From the NCBI RefSeq assembly GCF_900102965.1, contig NZ_FNGM01000003.1:62001-126000 (forward strand): a DNA stretch of 64,000 nucleotides. The letters run 5' to 3'. Positions 42,800 through 54,300 of the stretch are shown piece by piece. The DNA comes from Paenibacillus jilunlii. Lineage in GTDB: Bacteria; Bacillota; Bacilli; Paenibacillales; Paenibacillaceae. The translations under genes were made by a program, and so were the position numbers. The notes below the pieces were generated by a model, which saw only the letters and a list, made by a program, of their open reading frames with translations, searched no databases and had not been told where the DNA came from. The first letter of the stretch is position 1, and each line of letters opens with the position of its first letter.

Positions 42800-43279
42800 G
42801 TGGGAAGAATCGTTAACGTGCTGTTTGTATGTCTGGGCAATATCTGCCGCTCGCCGATGGCTGAGGCTGTTCTCCGTCATAAGATTCTGAAGCTGGGATT
42901 GTCTGAACAAATCTCTGTAGATTCTGCAGGTACCGGGGATTGGCATGTTGGTAAAGGGCCGCATGAAGGAACCCGGCGTATACTTGACCAGCAGGGAATC
43001 AGCTACGAGAATATGAAGGCGCGTCTTGTGAACAGTGATGATTTCGGGGACTTTGATTATATGATCTGTATGGACCAGTCCAACGGAGAGAACGTGCGCA
43101 AGCTTCCTGGCGGCCGGAACGCTAACCTGATGTTCTTCATGGACCTGCTGCCTGAGGAGGAGCTGAGGGAAGTGCCTGACCCTTATTTTACGGGGAATTT
43201 CGAGGAAGTCTACCGGCTGATCGATGCCGGATGTGATGTGCTGCTGGACCGGATCATTAAGGAAAGCATCCCTAAATAG
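42800..43279 (+). CDS. Low-molecular-weight protein-tyrosine phosphatase
   Basis: 159 aa. The P-loop CLGNICRS lies at the N-terminus, the general-acid Asp is in PDPYFTGNFEEV, and YMICMDQSN completes the fold. Bacterial relatives dephosphorylate tyrosine or arginine residues. The start is uncertain: the GTG at 42800 overlaps the only ribosome site (GGAGGTG, 42796-42802). The GTG at 42818 would cut into strand one. An ATC at 42809 has ideal spacing and would give the usual N-terminus. I give the longest form. Confidence 0.88.
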   Translation: MGRIVNVLFVCLGNICRSPMAEAVLRHKILKLGLSEQISVDSAGTGDWHVGKGPHEGTRRILDQQGISYENMKARLVNSDDFGDFDYMICMDQSNGENVRKLPGGRNANLMFFMDLLPEEELREVPDPYFTGNFEEVYRLIDAGCDVLLDRIIKESIPK

Positions 43280-43456
43280 AAAAATCACAAGTTCAATCTT
43301 TACAGAAGAATACTTCTGAATGTGCGTTGCTGATACAAAGGCCGTCCTTCAAAAAAGGACGGGCACCTTGTGCCCATCCCATCATGAAAGCGCGAACATG
43401 CAGGGGAGATACATACGTCCTTAAGATGTTCACTTTTTTTGTCTTTCAAAGCTGTT

Positions 43457-44188
43457 TTATTTGTTTAAGAAGTAGAGTAGCGATTCCGGCAGCTCCTTCT
43501 GCCAGAATCCCCAGAGATGGCGGCCGTCTTTCTCCCGGTAAGAAACGGTTGCCCCGCGTGACTCCAGCAGAGACCTGGTATCCCGGTTCATCTGCACAAA
43601 ATCGTAGACGCCGGTATCGGTCGTATATTCGGTTTCCTGCAGTCCAACCACCATGTTGATATCCAGCCAGGAGAGATCTTCTTCCTGTGCAAGAATTTCG
43701 CGTGTCTGCGGATAATAGGCCCCAGAAAGACTAAGTACTCGGCTGAACAGGTTGGGGTAGGCCAAAGCGAGATGCAGCGAGACACTGCCGCCAAGCGAAT
43801 CCCCCGCGATGATCCGTTCATCCCGTGTGCGGCGGACCGGATAATTATGTTCAATGAAGGGAATAATCTCTTCGGCAAAGCATGAAAGGTACTGCTTGAA
43901 CCGGTTGCCGAATGGAGCGTATTCTTGAGTGCGCACAGCTACGTTTACTTCAACCCCTACTATAATGAAGGGTTCAATGTCCTGCTCCAGGATCAGTTGT
44001 CCGGCAAGGGTTGCGATCCGGCCGAAGTTGAAAAATTCTTCCCCGTCCTGGCAGTAGACTACAGGGTAACTCAGAACCTCATTATAACCGGGCGGAAGAT
44101 AAATTCGCAGTTTGCGCTCTTCCTGGAGATGCTCGCTCCACAAAGTTTGTTTCACAATTGTACGTTTCAGAAAAACAGGCTCGCTCAT
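43457..44188 (-). CDS. Alpha/beta hydrolase, esterase D/enterochelin esterase-like
   Basis: 243 aa. The nucleophile elbow is AGDSLGGSVSLHLAL, the HDGR-like His lies in KDGRHLWGFW, and YLPPGYNEVLSYPVVYCQDG is the family's N-terminal signature. This group includes S-formylglutathione hydrolases and siderophore esterases. The substrate is not shown by context. AAAGGTG lies upstream of the ATG at 44188. It converges with the tyrosine phosphatase gene. Confidence 0.87.
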   Translation of the reverse strand: MSEPVFLKRTIVKQTLWSEHLQEERKLRIYLPPGYNEVLSYPVVYCQDGEEFFNFGRIATLAGQLILEQDIEPFIIVGVEVNVAVRTQEYAPFGNRFKQYLSCFAEEIIPFIEHNYPVRRTRDERIIAGDSLGGSVSLHLALAYPNLFSRVLSLSGAYYPQTREILAQEEDLSWLDINMVVGLQETEYTTDTGVYDFVQMNRDTRSLLESRGATVSYREKDGRHLWGFWQKELPESLLYFLNK

Positions 44189-44370
44189 CGCTCAATCGTC
44201 ACCTTTCTTGTCGGATTTTGCATTAGTGTCCGGGTTGCGTTAAAATTACCCAAGCAGTAGATGTGTTAAATATCATTTACTCGCTAAATAAATGTCTATC
44301 TGTTATAGGATATTTATAATCCTGTTATACATACAAAATTTATGAAAACATAAATTTTATGCGTATTTCT

Positions 44371-44400
44371 TTGACGAAACAGATAAAACAGGTGTATAAT
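44371..44400 (+). promoter_or_regulatory. pdh operon promoter
   Basis: TTGACG (44371-44376), 18 bases, TATAAT (44395-44400), 53 bases before the pdhA start, in an AT-rich upstream region. Confidence 0.8.
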
Positions 44401-44423
44401 AATTCTATAACAGAGGACACTGA

Positions 44424-45521
<1,098 letters not shown>

Positions 45522-45536
45522 GGGGGATATCAGGCA

Positions 45537-46514
45537 ATGGCACAAATGAATATGAAAGAAGCAATTCGCGACGCAATGCGCGTTGAACTGAACCGTGACC
45601 CGGGCGTTCTGATCTTCGGGGAAGACGTTGGTAACGTTGGGGGCGTATTCCGTGTAACGGAAGGCCTGCAGAAAGAATTTGGCGAGGATCGCGTATTTGA
45701 TACTCCGCTGGCTGAATCCGCAATCGGCGGTCTGGCATTTGGTCTGGGTGTTCAAGGCTTCCGCCCAATTGCTGAAATCCAGTTCGTTGGTTTTATCTTT
45801 GAGGCACTTGACCAGATCGTCGTTCAGGCAGCCCGTCTGCGCTGGCGTTCCGGGGGCAGATTCAATGCTCCTATAGTGTTCCGCACCCCATTTGGCGGCG
45901 GAGTCAAAGCAGCTGAGCTGCATACCGATTCCCTGGAAGGGCTGATCGCTCAAAGCCCGGGGATCAAGGTAGTGATTCCTTCCAACCCATACGATGCCAA
46001 GGGACTGCTGATCGCGTCAATCCGTGATAATGACCCTGTATTCTTCATGGAGCATTTGAATCTCTATCATGCATTCCGCGCAGAAGTGCCGGAAGGTGAA
46101 TATACCGTTGAGCTGGGCAAAGCCAATGTGGTCCGCGAAGGCTCCGACGTCTCGATCATCACTTACGGTCTGATGGTACATACTGCTACCAAAGCGGCCG
46201 AACAGCTTGAGAAGGACGGCATCAAGGCCGAAATTATCGACCTGCGCACGGTCAGCCCGATTGACATCGACACCATTGTCGCTTCCGTGAAGAAAACAAA
46301 CCGCGCCATTGTGGTTCAGGAAGCACAGAAGAGCTCCGGTGTAGCCGCTGAGGTTATCGCACAAATCAATGAAAAAGCTATTCTCCACCTCGAAGCGCCA
46401 GTGCTTCGCGTTGCAGGCCCGGATACCATCTATCCATTCGCACAAATCGAGGATACCTGGATTCCTACTCCTGCACGTGTAATTGCTGCGGTTAAGAAAG
46501 TTATGGAATTCTAA
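45537..46514 (+). CDS. pdhB: Pyruvate dehydrogenase E1 component, beta subunit
   Basis: 325 aa, forming the E1 heterotetramer with PdhA. It has [34 protein letters not shown], the PYR-domain Glu, and [10 protein letters not shown] near the end. AAGGGGG stands 15 bases after the pdhA stop, so the two are tightly coupled. Length and order are as in Bacillus. Confidence 0.97.
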   Translation: MAQMNMKEAIRDAMRVELNRDPGVLIFGEDVGNVGGVFRVTEGLQKEFGEDRVFDTPLAESAIGGLAFGLGVQGFRPIAEIQFVGFIFEALDQIVVQAARLRWRSGGRFNAPIVFRTPFGGGVKAAELHTDSLEGLIAQSPGIKVVIPSNPYDAKGLLIASIRDNDPVFFMEHLNLYHAFRAEVPEGEYTVELGKANVVREGSDVSIITYGLMVHTATKAAEQLEKDGIKAEIIDLRTVSPIDIDTIVASVKKTNRAIVVQEAQKSSGVAAEVIAQINEKAILHLEAPVLRVAGPDTIYPFAQIEDTWIPTPARVIAAVKKVMEF

Positions 46515-46527
46515 GAATACTTCTGCA

Positions 46528-46549
46528 GCCGTCCTTAGATAAGGGCGGC
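46528..46549 (+). promoter_or_regulatory. Stem-loop between pdhB and pdhC
   Basis: GCCGTCCTT / AAGGGCGGC, loop AGAT, with one wobble pair. No T-run follows directly. Placed in the 143-base gap, it could stabilise the pdhAB message or partly stop transcription, setting the E1:E2 ratio. Confidence 0.45.
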
Positions 46550-46657
46550 AGCCGTTTCTGATTCACTTGAACTACTCTTCAACTATATGGATGTTTGGGA
46601 GTTTTGCGGAGTTGAGTTGAGAAAACAATGCTCATAAACTTTTAGGAGGTTATTAAG

Positions 46658-48298
46658 GTGGCAAAATTTGAGTACCGGTTCCCTGAGCTGGGCGAAGGTT
46701 TGCATGAAGGCGAAATTATCAAAATGCATATCAAAGCCGGCGACAAAGTAACCGATGACGATATCGTAATGGAAGTACAGAATGACAAGGCTGTAGTAGA
46801 AGTTCCTTGTCCGGTCAACGGCACAGTCCTGGAAGTGTTCACCAAAGACGGCCAAGTCTGCCGCGTAGGCGAAGTTGTAGCCATCATAGATGCTGAAGGC
46901 GATATTCCTGAGCAGGAAGGCGGCCATGCTGAAGCCCAGTCTACTCAAGAAGCGGATGCAGCCAAAGGCGGAGCAGATACTGCTTCTTCTCCGGCTACAA
47001 GCAGCCCGGCTAACTTTGAATATAAGTTCCCTGAGCTGGGCGAAGGCCTGCATGAAGGTGAAATTATCAAGATGCATATCAAAGCAGGGGACAACATTAC
47101 CGACGATGATATCATTATGGAAGTGCAGAATGACAAGGCAGTAGTGGAAGTTCCTTCCCCGGTTAACGGCACTGTGCTGGAAGTATTCGCCAAGGACGGA
47201 CAGGTCTGCCGTGTAGGCGAAGTTGTAGCGATCATTGCCGCAGAAGGCGATGTTCCTCAGCAGGAAGGCGGCCATGCTGAAGCTCCTGCTGCCCAGACAG
47301 CAGCGCCGGCTGCAGCAGCGGCTGCAGCAGCACCAGCAGCGGCTCCAGCGCCTAACCGCGATGTACTGGCTACACCAAGTGTACGCAAGTTTGCCCGTGA
47401 TCAAAGCGTCGACATCTCTAAGGTGAACGGCACCGGCAAAAACGGCAAGATTACCCATGAAGATGTGGAAGCCTTCCTGAAGGGCGGCGCGGCGGCGGCT
47501 CCGGCAGCAGCGGCTTCTGCTCCAGCAGCAGCACCGGCAGCTGAAGCTCCAAAAGCCAAGGCTCCAGCGGCAGCAGCAGCTTCCGGCAACGTAAGCCTGG
47601 AAGAAGAGCGCGTTCCGTTCAAAGGCATCCGCAAAGCGATTGCCAACGCCATGGTCAAATCAGCATACACTGCGCCTCATGTAACCATCATGGACGAAGT
47701 GGATGTAACCGAGCTGGTAGCTTTCCGTGCCCGCATGAAACCAGTTGCCGAGAAGAAAGGCGTGAAGGTCACTTACCTTCCGTTCATCGTCAAAGCACTT
47801 GTTGCAGCTTCCCGTCAGTTCCCTGCGCTTAACGCCATGATTGACGAAGCGAACAATGAAATTGTCTACAAGAAGTACTACAATATCGGTATTGCTACGG
47901 ATACAGACAACGGTCTGATTGTGCCGGTAATCAAGGATGCTGACCGCAAGAGCATCTGGATGATTGCAAGTGCCATCACCGATCTGGCTGTACGCGGACG
48001 CGACGGCAAGCTCGCTCCAAATGAAATGAAAGGCAGCACGATTTCGATCACTAACATCGGTTCTGCCGGCGGTATGTTCTTTACTCCGATCATCAACTTC
48101 CCTGAAGTAGCGATTCTGGGTACCGGACGCATCACCGAAAAGCCGGTTGTTAAGAATGGCGAGATCGTTGCAGCTCCTGTAATGGCACTGTCCCTGAGCT
48201 TTGACCACCGGATCATCGATGGCGCAACCGCACAGAACTTTATGAATTACATTAAGACCCTGCTTGCAAATCCTGATATGTTAGTTATGGAGGTGTAA
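46658..48298 (+). CDS. pdhC: Dihydrolipoamide acetyltransferase (PDH E2) with two lipoyl domains
   Basis: 546-aa core of the pyruvate dehydrogenase complex. Two lipoyl domains (about residues 4-80 and 120-196) each carry the lipoylated Lys in [11 protein letters not shown]. Ala/Pro-rich linkers lead to the peripheral subunit-binding domain ([14 protein letters not shown], then [12 protein letters not shown]) and the catalytic acetyltransferase domain, ending with the active-site [11 protein letters not shown]. subtilis E2 has one lipoyl domain, so the extra copy is notable. The start is a GTG at 46658 with AGGAGG upstream. Confidence 0.96.
   Translation: MAKFEYRFPELGEGLHEGEIIKMHIKAGDKVTDDDIVMEVQNDKAVVEVPCPVNGTVLEVFTKDGQVCRVGEVVAIIDAEGDIPEQEGGHAEAQSTQEADAAKGGADTASSPATSSPANFEYKFPELGEGLHEGEIIKMHIKAGDNITDDDIIMEVQNDKAVVEVPSPVNGTVLEVFAKDGQVCRVGEVVAIIAAEGDVPQQEGGHAEAPAAQTAAPAAAAAAAAPAAAPAPNRDVLATPSVRKFARDQSVDISKVNGTGKNGKITHEDVEAFLKGGAAAAPAAAASAPAAAPAAEAPKAKAPAAAAASGNVSLEEERVPFKGIRKAIANAMVKSAYTAPHVTIMDEVDVTELVAFRARMKPVAEKKGVKVTYLPFIVKALVAASRQFPALNAMIDEANNEIVYKKYYNIGIATDTDNGLIVPVIKDADRKSIWMIASAITDLAVRGRDGKLAPNEMKGSTISITNIGSAGGMFFTPIINFPEVAILGTGRITEKPVVKNGEIVAAPVMALSLSFDHRIIDGATAQNFMNYIKTLLANPDMLVMEV
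46667..46936 (+). repeat. First copy of the lipoyl-domain tandem repeat
   Basis: A 270-base coding repeat; the second copy starts 348 bases further on. The encoded domains differ at only about a dozen positions, for instance [11 protein letters not shown] against [11 protein letters not shown]. Most base differences are silent. Confidence 0.85.
47015..47284 (+). repeat. Second copy of the lipoyl-domain tandem repeat
   Basis: Second 270-base copy, in the same reading frame, ending like the first in EGGHAEA. The Cys of the first copy (VPCPVNG) is Ser here (VPSPVNG). Confidence 0.85.
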
Positions 48299-48301
48299 TA
48301 A

Positions 48302-49714
48302 ATGGTAGTCGGAGACGCTTCAATCGAAATCGACACATTGGTTATTGGTGCAGGTCCCGGCGGGTATGTGGCGGCAATCCGTGCCGCCCAGCTCGGCCAA
48401 AAGGTCCTGATCGTGGACAAATCGGAACTCGGCGGCGTATGCTTGAACCGCGGCTGTATTCCATCCAAAGCGCTGATCTCAGCAGCACATCAATATGAAG
48501 CTGCACAGCACGGTGAAGTTTTCGGGGTAACTGCCGAGAACGTCAAAGTGGACTGGGCGAAAACGCAGGAATTCAAAAACGGCGTGGTTAAAAGAATGAC
48601 CACCGGCGTAACCAGCCTGATGAAAGGCAACAAAATTGAAGTATTCAGCGGCGAAGCCATGTTCATCAGTGCAAACGAAGCCCGTTTGTTCAACGAGCAT
48701 GAGTCCCCGCGCTACAAGTTCAATAACTGCATCATCGCGACAGGTTCGCGCCCGATTGAGCTGAAGCCTTTCCCGTTCGGCGGACGTATTCTGTCTTCGA
48801 CCGAAGCGCTTGAGCTGCCGGAAATTCCGAAGAGCATGATCGTTATCGGCGGCGGCTACATCGGTGCAGAGCTTGGTCAAATGTACTCTAAGTTCGGTAC
48901 TAAGGTAACTATCATAGAAGGTCTGGATACCGTTCTGCCAGGCTTTGACAAGGATATGACCCGTCTGGTTGCCAAAAACATGGCAAAAACAGGCATCGAA
49001 ATCGTAACCAATGCCAAAGCAGAAAGTGCGGTTCAGAACGACAAGGAAGTTACTGTGAAGTACTCCGTAGGCGGAGAGTCTAAGGAAGTTACTGCAGATT
49101 ACCTGCTGGTTACAGTTGGCCGTCGTCCGAATACGGATGGAGAATTGGGTCTGGATCTGATCGGCATTGAACTGGACGAACGCGGTCTGATCAAGGTTGA
49201 CCATCAGGGCCGCACTAATATCCCTAACATTTATGCAATCGGCGATATTGTTCCTGGCTTGGCTCTGGCCCACAAAGCTTCCTATGAAGGTAAAATTGCA
49301 GCAGAAGCGATCTCCGGTCACAAATCCGTTGTTGACTACAAAGTCATTCCGGCGGTTGTTTTCACCGATCCTGAGTGCTCCAGCGTAGGTCTGACTGAGA
49401 AAGAAGCTAAAGACAAGGGCTACAAAGTAAAAGCCGGCAAATTCCCGTTCGCGGGTAATGGCCGTGCGGTTTCCTTAAACGCTCCGGAAGGCTTCATCAA
49501 GATTGTGGCTAACAGCGAGAACAACCTTGTACTCGGCGCGCAAATTGTGGGTATTGAAGCATCCAACCTGATTGCTGAGCTGGGACTGGCGATTGAAATG
49601 GGCGCTACGCTCGAAGATATCGCACTCACCATCCATGCGCATCCAACCCTTGGCGAAATCGTCATGGAAGCTGCTGAGCTGGTAGAAGGCCACCCGATTC
49701 ACGTCGTGAAATAA
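48302..49714 (+). CDS. pdhD: Dihydrolipoamide dehydrogenase (PDH E3)
   Basis: 470-aa flavoenzyme that reoxidises dihydrolipoyl E2 with NAD+. FAD site GAGPGGYVAAIRAAQLG, redox disulfide GGVCLNRGCIPSK, NAD site VIGGGYIGAELGQ and the C-terminal His-Glu pair HAHPTLGE are all present. GAGGTG lies 9 bases before the ATG and overlaps the end of pdhC. It is the last gene of the operon, with a terminator after it. Confidence 0.98.
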   Translation: MVVGDASIEIDTLVIGAGPGGYVAAIRAAQLGQKVLIVDKSELGGVCLNRGCIPSKALISAAHQYEAAQHGEVFGVTAENVKVDWAKTQEFKNGVVKRMTTGVTSLMKGNKIEVFSGEAMFISANEARLFNEHESPRYKFNNCIIATGSRPIELKPFPFGGRILSSTEALELPEIPKSMIVIGGGYIGAELGQMYSKFGTKVTIIEGLDTVLPGFDKDMTRLVAKNMAKTGIEIVTNAKAESAVQNDKEVTVKYSVGGESKEVTADYLLVTVGRRPNTDGELGLDLIGIELDERGLIKVDHQGRTNIPNIYAIGDIVPGLALAHKASYEGKIAAEAISGHKSVVDYKVIPAVVFTDPECSSVGLTEKEAKDKGYKVKAGKFPFAGNGRAVSLNAPEGFIKIVANSENNLVLGAQIVGIEASNLIAELGLAIEMGATLEDIALTIHAHPTLGEIVMEAAELVEGHPIHVVK

Positions 49715-49746
49715 TAATCTAAATGTTTGTCCCGCAAGGGTATAGA

Positions 49747-49797
49747 AGAGGATGTTCTGCAGAGCCATTACGGCTGCTGGGAGCATCCTCTTTTTTC
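49747..49797 (+). terminator. Terminator of the pdh operon
   Basis: AGAGGATG (49747-49754) pairs with CATCCTCT (49784-49791), followed by T6. It lies between converging pdhD and cls. Confidence 0.8.
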
Positions 49798-49845
49798 ATA
49801 TGGCAGAGTTTGACCCATATTGAAGCAGTATGGATCTCCATTCTT

Positions 49846-51255
49846 CTAAAAAAAAGGCGAGAGCAGCCGTGCGAAAACTTCTTTTATTTTTTGCAGGGCT
49901 GGCTGCTTTTCAAATTCGGATTGTACAATTTCATTGCTTACACTAAGATCTGCAAAAAAATCATCCGCCAAACGGTTCACGGTCTTCCTGTCAAAAAAGA
50001 TTGCGTTCAGCTCGAATTGGTCGCAAAAGCTGCGCAGATCCATATTTGTGCTGCCGGAGCAAGCGAGGTCATCTGAAATCAATACTTTGGCATGGAGAAA
50101 CCCTTTCTGATAGCAATAAAACCGCACTCCGGCCTGGAGCAATTCCTGAACATAGGATAAAGAACAGTAATAAACAAGTTTTTTATCTGGGGTGCCAGGA
50201 ATGATGATGCGAACATCAACACCGCCCATGACAGCTGTTTTAATAGCCAACAGGACACCGGGATCAGGAATGAAATAAGGCGTTTCTATATAAATCCGCT
50301 GCTTTGCTGAAATAATCAATGTAAAAATAAGCTCCAGGATGGTTTCATCGGGGCCACTCTTCACGATTTGGATAATTTCTCTCCCTTGGTTATCCTGAAC
50401 GGGAATATAGGTGGAATCGGTGAGCAATTGACCCTTAACCATATACCAATCGGTCAAAAAGGTATATTGGATCCACAGAACTGCATCGCCTTTCATACTG
50501 AAATGAGTGTCCCGCCAATAACCGAAGGAAGGGTCCTTCCCCAAGTATTCATCTCCGATATTTAAACCGCCCAAAAAACCGGTTTTCCCGTCGACGACGA
50601 CGATTTTTCGATGATTCCGGTAGTTGAGCTGCCTTTGAAAAAAGGCGGTTAGCGGAGGGGAAAAACAACCGATTTCTACGCCAGCCTCCTGCAGCTGTTC
50701 AAGAAAAGCCTTTCCCAAGCGCCTGCTGCCAATACCGTCATATAAAAGCCGCACTTTAACTCCTTCCTGAGCTTTTTGGATCAGCAGCTGTTTAATTTGA
50801 GTACCGAGCTCATCATCACGGATGATGTAGAACTCCATATGAATATGATGTTTGGCCGCGGCAATCGACTCCAGCATCGCTTTAAAAGCAACTTCGGTTT
50901 CAGTGTATACTGTTGTCTCATTGCATGCGGTGAGGGGGAGGGTCAGTTTATTTTGGAGTAGATTATGAAGTTTACTATTTCTTGAAACCGTGTCCGCCAG
51001 CCCGTGTATCCGCTGGTTGCACCTATAAATGAGATCTGCCTTGAACGATTCCCGTTGGCTATACTCATTTTGGCTAAGGATATGGTGGCGGGTATATCTT
51101 TTCGCTATAAAATAATACGGCAGGAAACCGATCAGCGGAATCATAAATAAGATCATTATCCAAGCTGCTGCTTTGTCCGGGCGGCGGTATTCGGTAATGA
51201 TAATAGCAATGATTTGGATGATCAATACTAAGAAAGCCAGAATGATCCAAGGCAA
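49846..51255 (-). CDS. cls: Cardiolipin synthase
   Basis: 469-aa membrane enzyme that condenses two phosphatidylglycerols. Two N-terminal membrane helices (WIILAFLVLIIQIIAIIITE and WIMILFMIPLIGFLPYYF) come before two phospholipase D repeats: HRKIVVVDGKTGFLGGLNIGD and HAKVLISDDLACSGSTNMD, each with the HKD motif. I start it at the TTG at 51255 because AAAGGGAG lies just upstream and this places the first helix at the N-terminus; longer in-frame starts to 51417 have no site. It diverges from the activase gene. Confidence 0.93.
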   Translation of the reverse strand: MPWIILAFLVLIIQIIAIIITEYRRPDKAAAWIMILFMIPLIGFLPYYFIAKRYTRHHILSQNEYSQRESFKADLIYRCNQRIHGLADTVSRNSKLHNLLQNKLTLPLTACNETTVYTETEVAFKAMLESIAAAKHHIHMEFYIIRDDELGTQIKQLLIQKAQEGVKVRLLYDGIGSRRLGKAFLEQLQEAGVEIGCFSPPLTAFFQRQLNYRNHRKIVVVDGKTGFLGGLNIGDEYLGKDPSFGYWRDTHFSMKGDAVLWIQYTFLTDWYMVKGQLLTDSTYIPVQDNQGREIIQIVKSGPDETILELIFTLIISAKQRIYIETPYFIPDPGVLLAIKTAVMGGVDVRIIIPGTPDKKLVYYCSLSYVQELLQAGVRFYCYQKGFLHAKVLISDDLACSGSTNMDLRSFCDQFELNAIFFDRKTVNRLADDFFADLSVSNEIVQSEFEKQPALQKIKEVFARLLSPFF

Positions 51256-51399
51256 TGGTGTAATCTCCCTTTCAAAAGTTGGATGTACCAGATCGTTCAA
51301 GCTATTTTTACCCTCTATACTCCAAACAATCCAAGTATTATAAAAAATGTGATTATTGTAAAAGCTAAGCAGGATGTAAATTGGATAAGGAGTAATGAT

Positions 51400-54300
51400 A
51401 TGAGTCACATGATCCAAGGCCGGGATTCTCTAATTATTGGCATTGATGTAGGCTCAACGACCGTCAAGGCCACAGTGGTAGATCCTGAAAGCAAGCAAAT
51501 CCTGTGGTCGGACTATCAACGCCATCATACAAAACAGGCGGAAAAGGTTCTGGAAATGTTAATGGACATTGGGAGTGAATTTCCGGAGGTAGAGCAAGCA
51601 AACGTTCGTGTGTTTGCGACAGGGTCCGGTAGCGGGCCTATTGCTCCCCATATCGGAGCGAAATTCGTACAGGAGGTCAACGCGGTTACCATGGCTGCAG
51701 AGCAGCTTCATCCTGAAGTCGGCAGCGTGATTGAACTTGGCGGACAAGATGCAAAGATCATAATTTTTAAAAAAAATGAGGAAACAGGCCAAAGCCAAGC
51801 TTATACCTCCATGAATGATAAATGTGCATCAGGCACCGGCGCCATGATCGACAAATGTCTGATCAAGGTGGGGATGCCTATGGAGAGCATGGGAAAGCTG
51901 CACTTTGATGATTCAAAATTGCATCATGTGGCCGCAAAATGCGGGGTATTTGCCGAAACGGATATTGTCAATCTCGTCAAAAGCGGCATTCCTTCTCCTG
52001 AGATTATGTGTTCGCTGGCGGATGCCATCGTGATGCAGAATCTTTCCGTTCTCACCCGGGGCAATACGCTGAGGCACCATGTTCTGCTGCTGGGAGGACC
52101 GAATACCTACTTGACCTTCCTGCAGGAATGCTGGCGTAAGCGGATCCCTCAGACCTGGCAGGAACGGGGATACGATTATCCGAAAGACACCTCTGCCGAG
52201 GAGCTGATTTTTGTTCCGGAGCATTCACAGTATTATGCAGCCTACGGGGCGGTCCTGTACGGGATGTACGAACCCGTGGATACCGGTGTATATCTGGGAC
52301 TAAACGGGCTTAAGGAATTTATTGCGCATGGCCGACAAGCCAAACTTAGCGGGAAAGCGGGTCCGCCGCTGGTGAGCAGCGGCAACGAACTCGAACAATT
52401 TCAGCGGCAATACAACATTCCCGGATTTACACTGGCAGCCTTTACCCCAGGGCAGAAGGTGAAAGCGGTGATAGGTCTTGACGGTGGTTCCACTTCATCT
52501 AAAGCTGTATTGATTGATGAGCAAGGAGAAATTCTGCTGAAAGAATATCAGCTCTCCAAAGGGAATCCGCTTGAGGATACAAAAGAAATGTTAAAACGGA
52601 TCCGGGATAAGGTAGAGGGGCAGGGGGCCGATTTGGAGATTATCGGCTTTGGCGCCACGGGTTATGCTGCGGATGTTTTGGAAAAAACGTTAAAGGCGGA
52701 TGTCAATATTGTGGAGACCGTCGCACATATGAAAAGCGCCGTTCACCAATTCGGCGACATCGATGTGATCTGTGACATCGGCGGGCAGGACATTAAGGTG
52801 CTTTTTCTGAAAAACAGGGATATCCGCAACTTTAAGCTGTCCAATCAATGCTCAGCCGGGAACGGGATGCTGCTGCAGGCGATGGCGGATCAGTTCGGTA
52901 TCCCGGTTCAGGAGTATGCGGATATGGCCTTTGGTGCAGCGCTGAGCCCTAAATTTTCCTATGGCTGCGCAGTATTTCTGGACGCGGACCGGGTGAATTT
53001 TCAGAAGGAGGGGTTTTCCAAAGAGGAAATGCTCGCCGGACTTGCTCTGGTTCTGCCGAAAAATGTATGGCAATATGTGGTCCAGATTCCGCGTATGGCT
53101 GAACTTGGCCGCAAGTTCGTCCTGCAGGGCGGAACCCAATATAATCTGGCTGCAGTCAAGGCCCAGGTTGATTATATCAAACAGCGGGTTCCGGGTGCCG
53201 AAATATACGTCCATCCGCATCCGGGAGAAGCGGGGGCCATTGGCGCGGCCATGGAAACCTTACGCGTGGTGAAACGTCGGGGATATTCCACCTTCTTGGG
53301 ACTTAATTCCGTCATCGATCTGCGTTATGAAAGCCGAAACGACGAATCGACCCGCTGTCAATTTTGTCACAATCACTGCAGCCGCACCTTTATTGACTCC
53401 AAGACACCGGATGGGCAAACGGCCCGATACATTTCCGGTTTCTCCTGCGAAAAGGGAACGGTGGAAGACAAGGAAGCGGTCATCAAAGTCACAAGAGAGC
53501 GGCAGGAACTGAAAAAACAGTTTCCCAATCTTGTGGAATACGAGGCCCGCCGCATGTTTCAGCATTTTTACGATGCGGAGCCTCTTCCGGAACCGGATCT
53601 GCCGATGGATGATGTCCGGCTGAAACGAGGCTGGCTTCGGTTCGGCGGAAGGCGTACAAGACCCGATCAACGTCCGTTTGCGCGTTCTTCCACCGAGGCA
53701 ATAAAGCGGCGCAGCCGGATCCGTATCGGGATTCCGCGGGTATTAAACATTTGGTCTACTGCACCTTTCTGGCGGTCGTATTTCGAGACATTGGGCATTG
53801 ATGGCCGCAATATCGTGTTTAGCGATCAAACGAGCGGGGAAATGTGGCAGGAAGGCGGCAAATACGGATCTATCGATCCGTGTTACCCTTCGAAAGTGGC
53901 CCAAGCCCATGTTCATAATCTGCTGTTTAAGCACCATGAGCAACACCCGCTGGACTATATTTTTTTCCCGTGTATCACTCATATTCCAACGTATTTGCAA
54001 AATGTAATGGATTCGACGAGCTGTCCGGTTGTGGCCGGGTCCCCGAATGTGATCAAGGCTGCCTTTACCAAGGAAGTGGATTTCTTCAGGGTGCGAGGAA
54101 TAATGTATCTGGATCCGGCGGTTACGTTCACCGAACCGAACTTGTTAAAGAGCCAGTTGTATGAAGCGTTTGGGGAACACTTGCAGATCACCCGGGATGA
54201 AAGCGACTTTGCCGTGATGCAGGGCTGGAAGGCGATGGAGTTGTTCGATGCGGAAATGCAAGAGAAGGGCCGCACCATTCTGGAGCAGGTTGAGCGGGAT

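Noticed and set aside
43335..43385. Two small stems between the tyrosine phosphatase and esterase genes as a bidirectional terminator
   Set aside because: GTCCTT/AAGGAC and GGGCAC/GTGCCC can pair, but no T-run follows on either strand.
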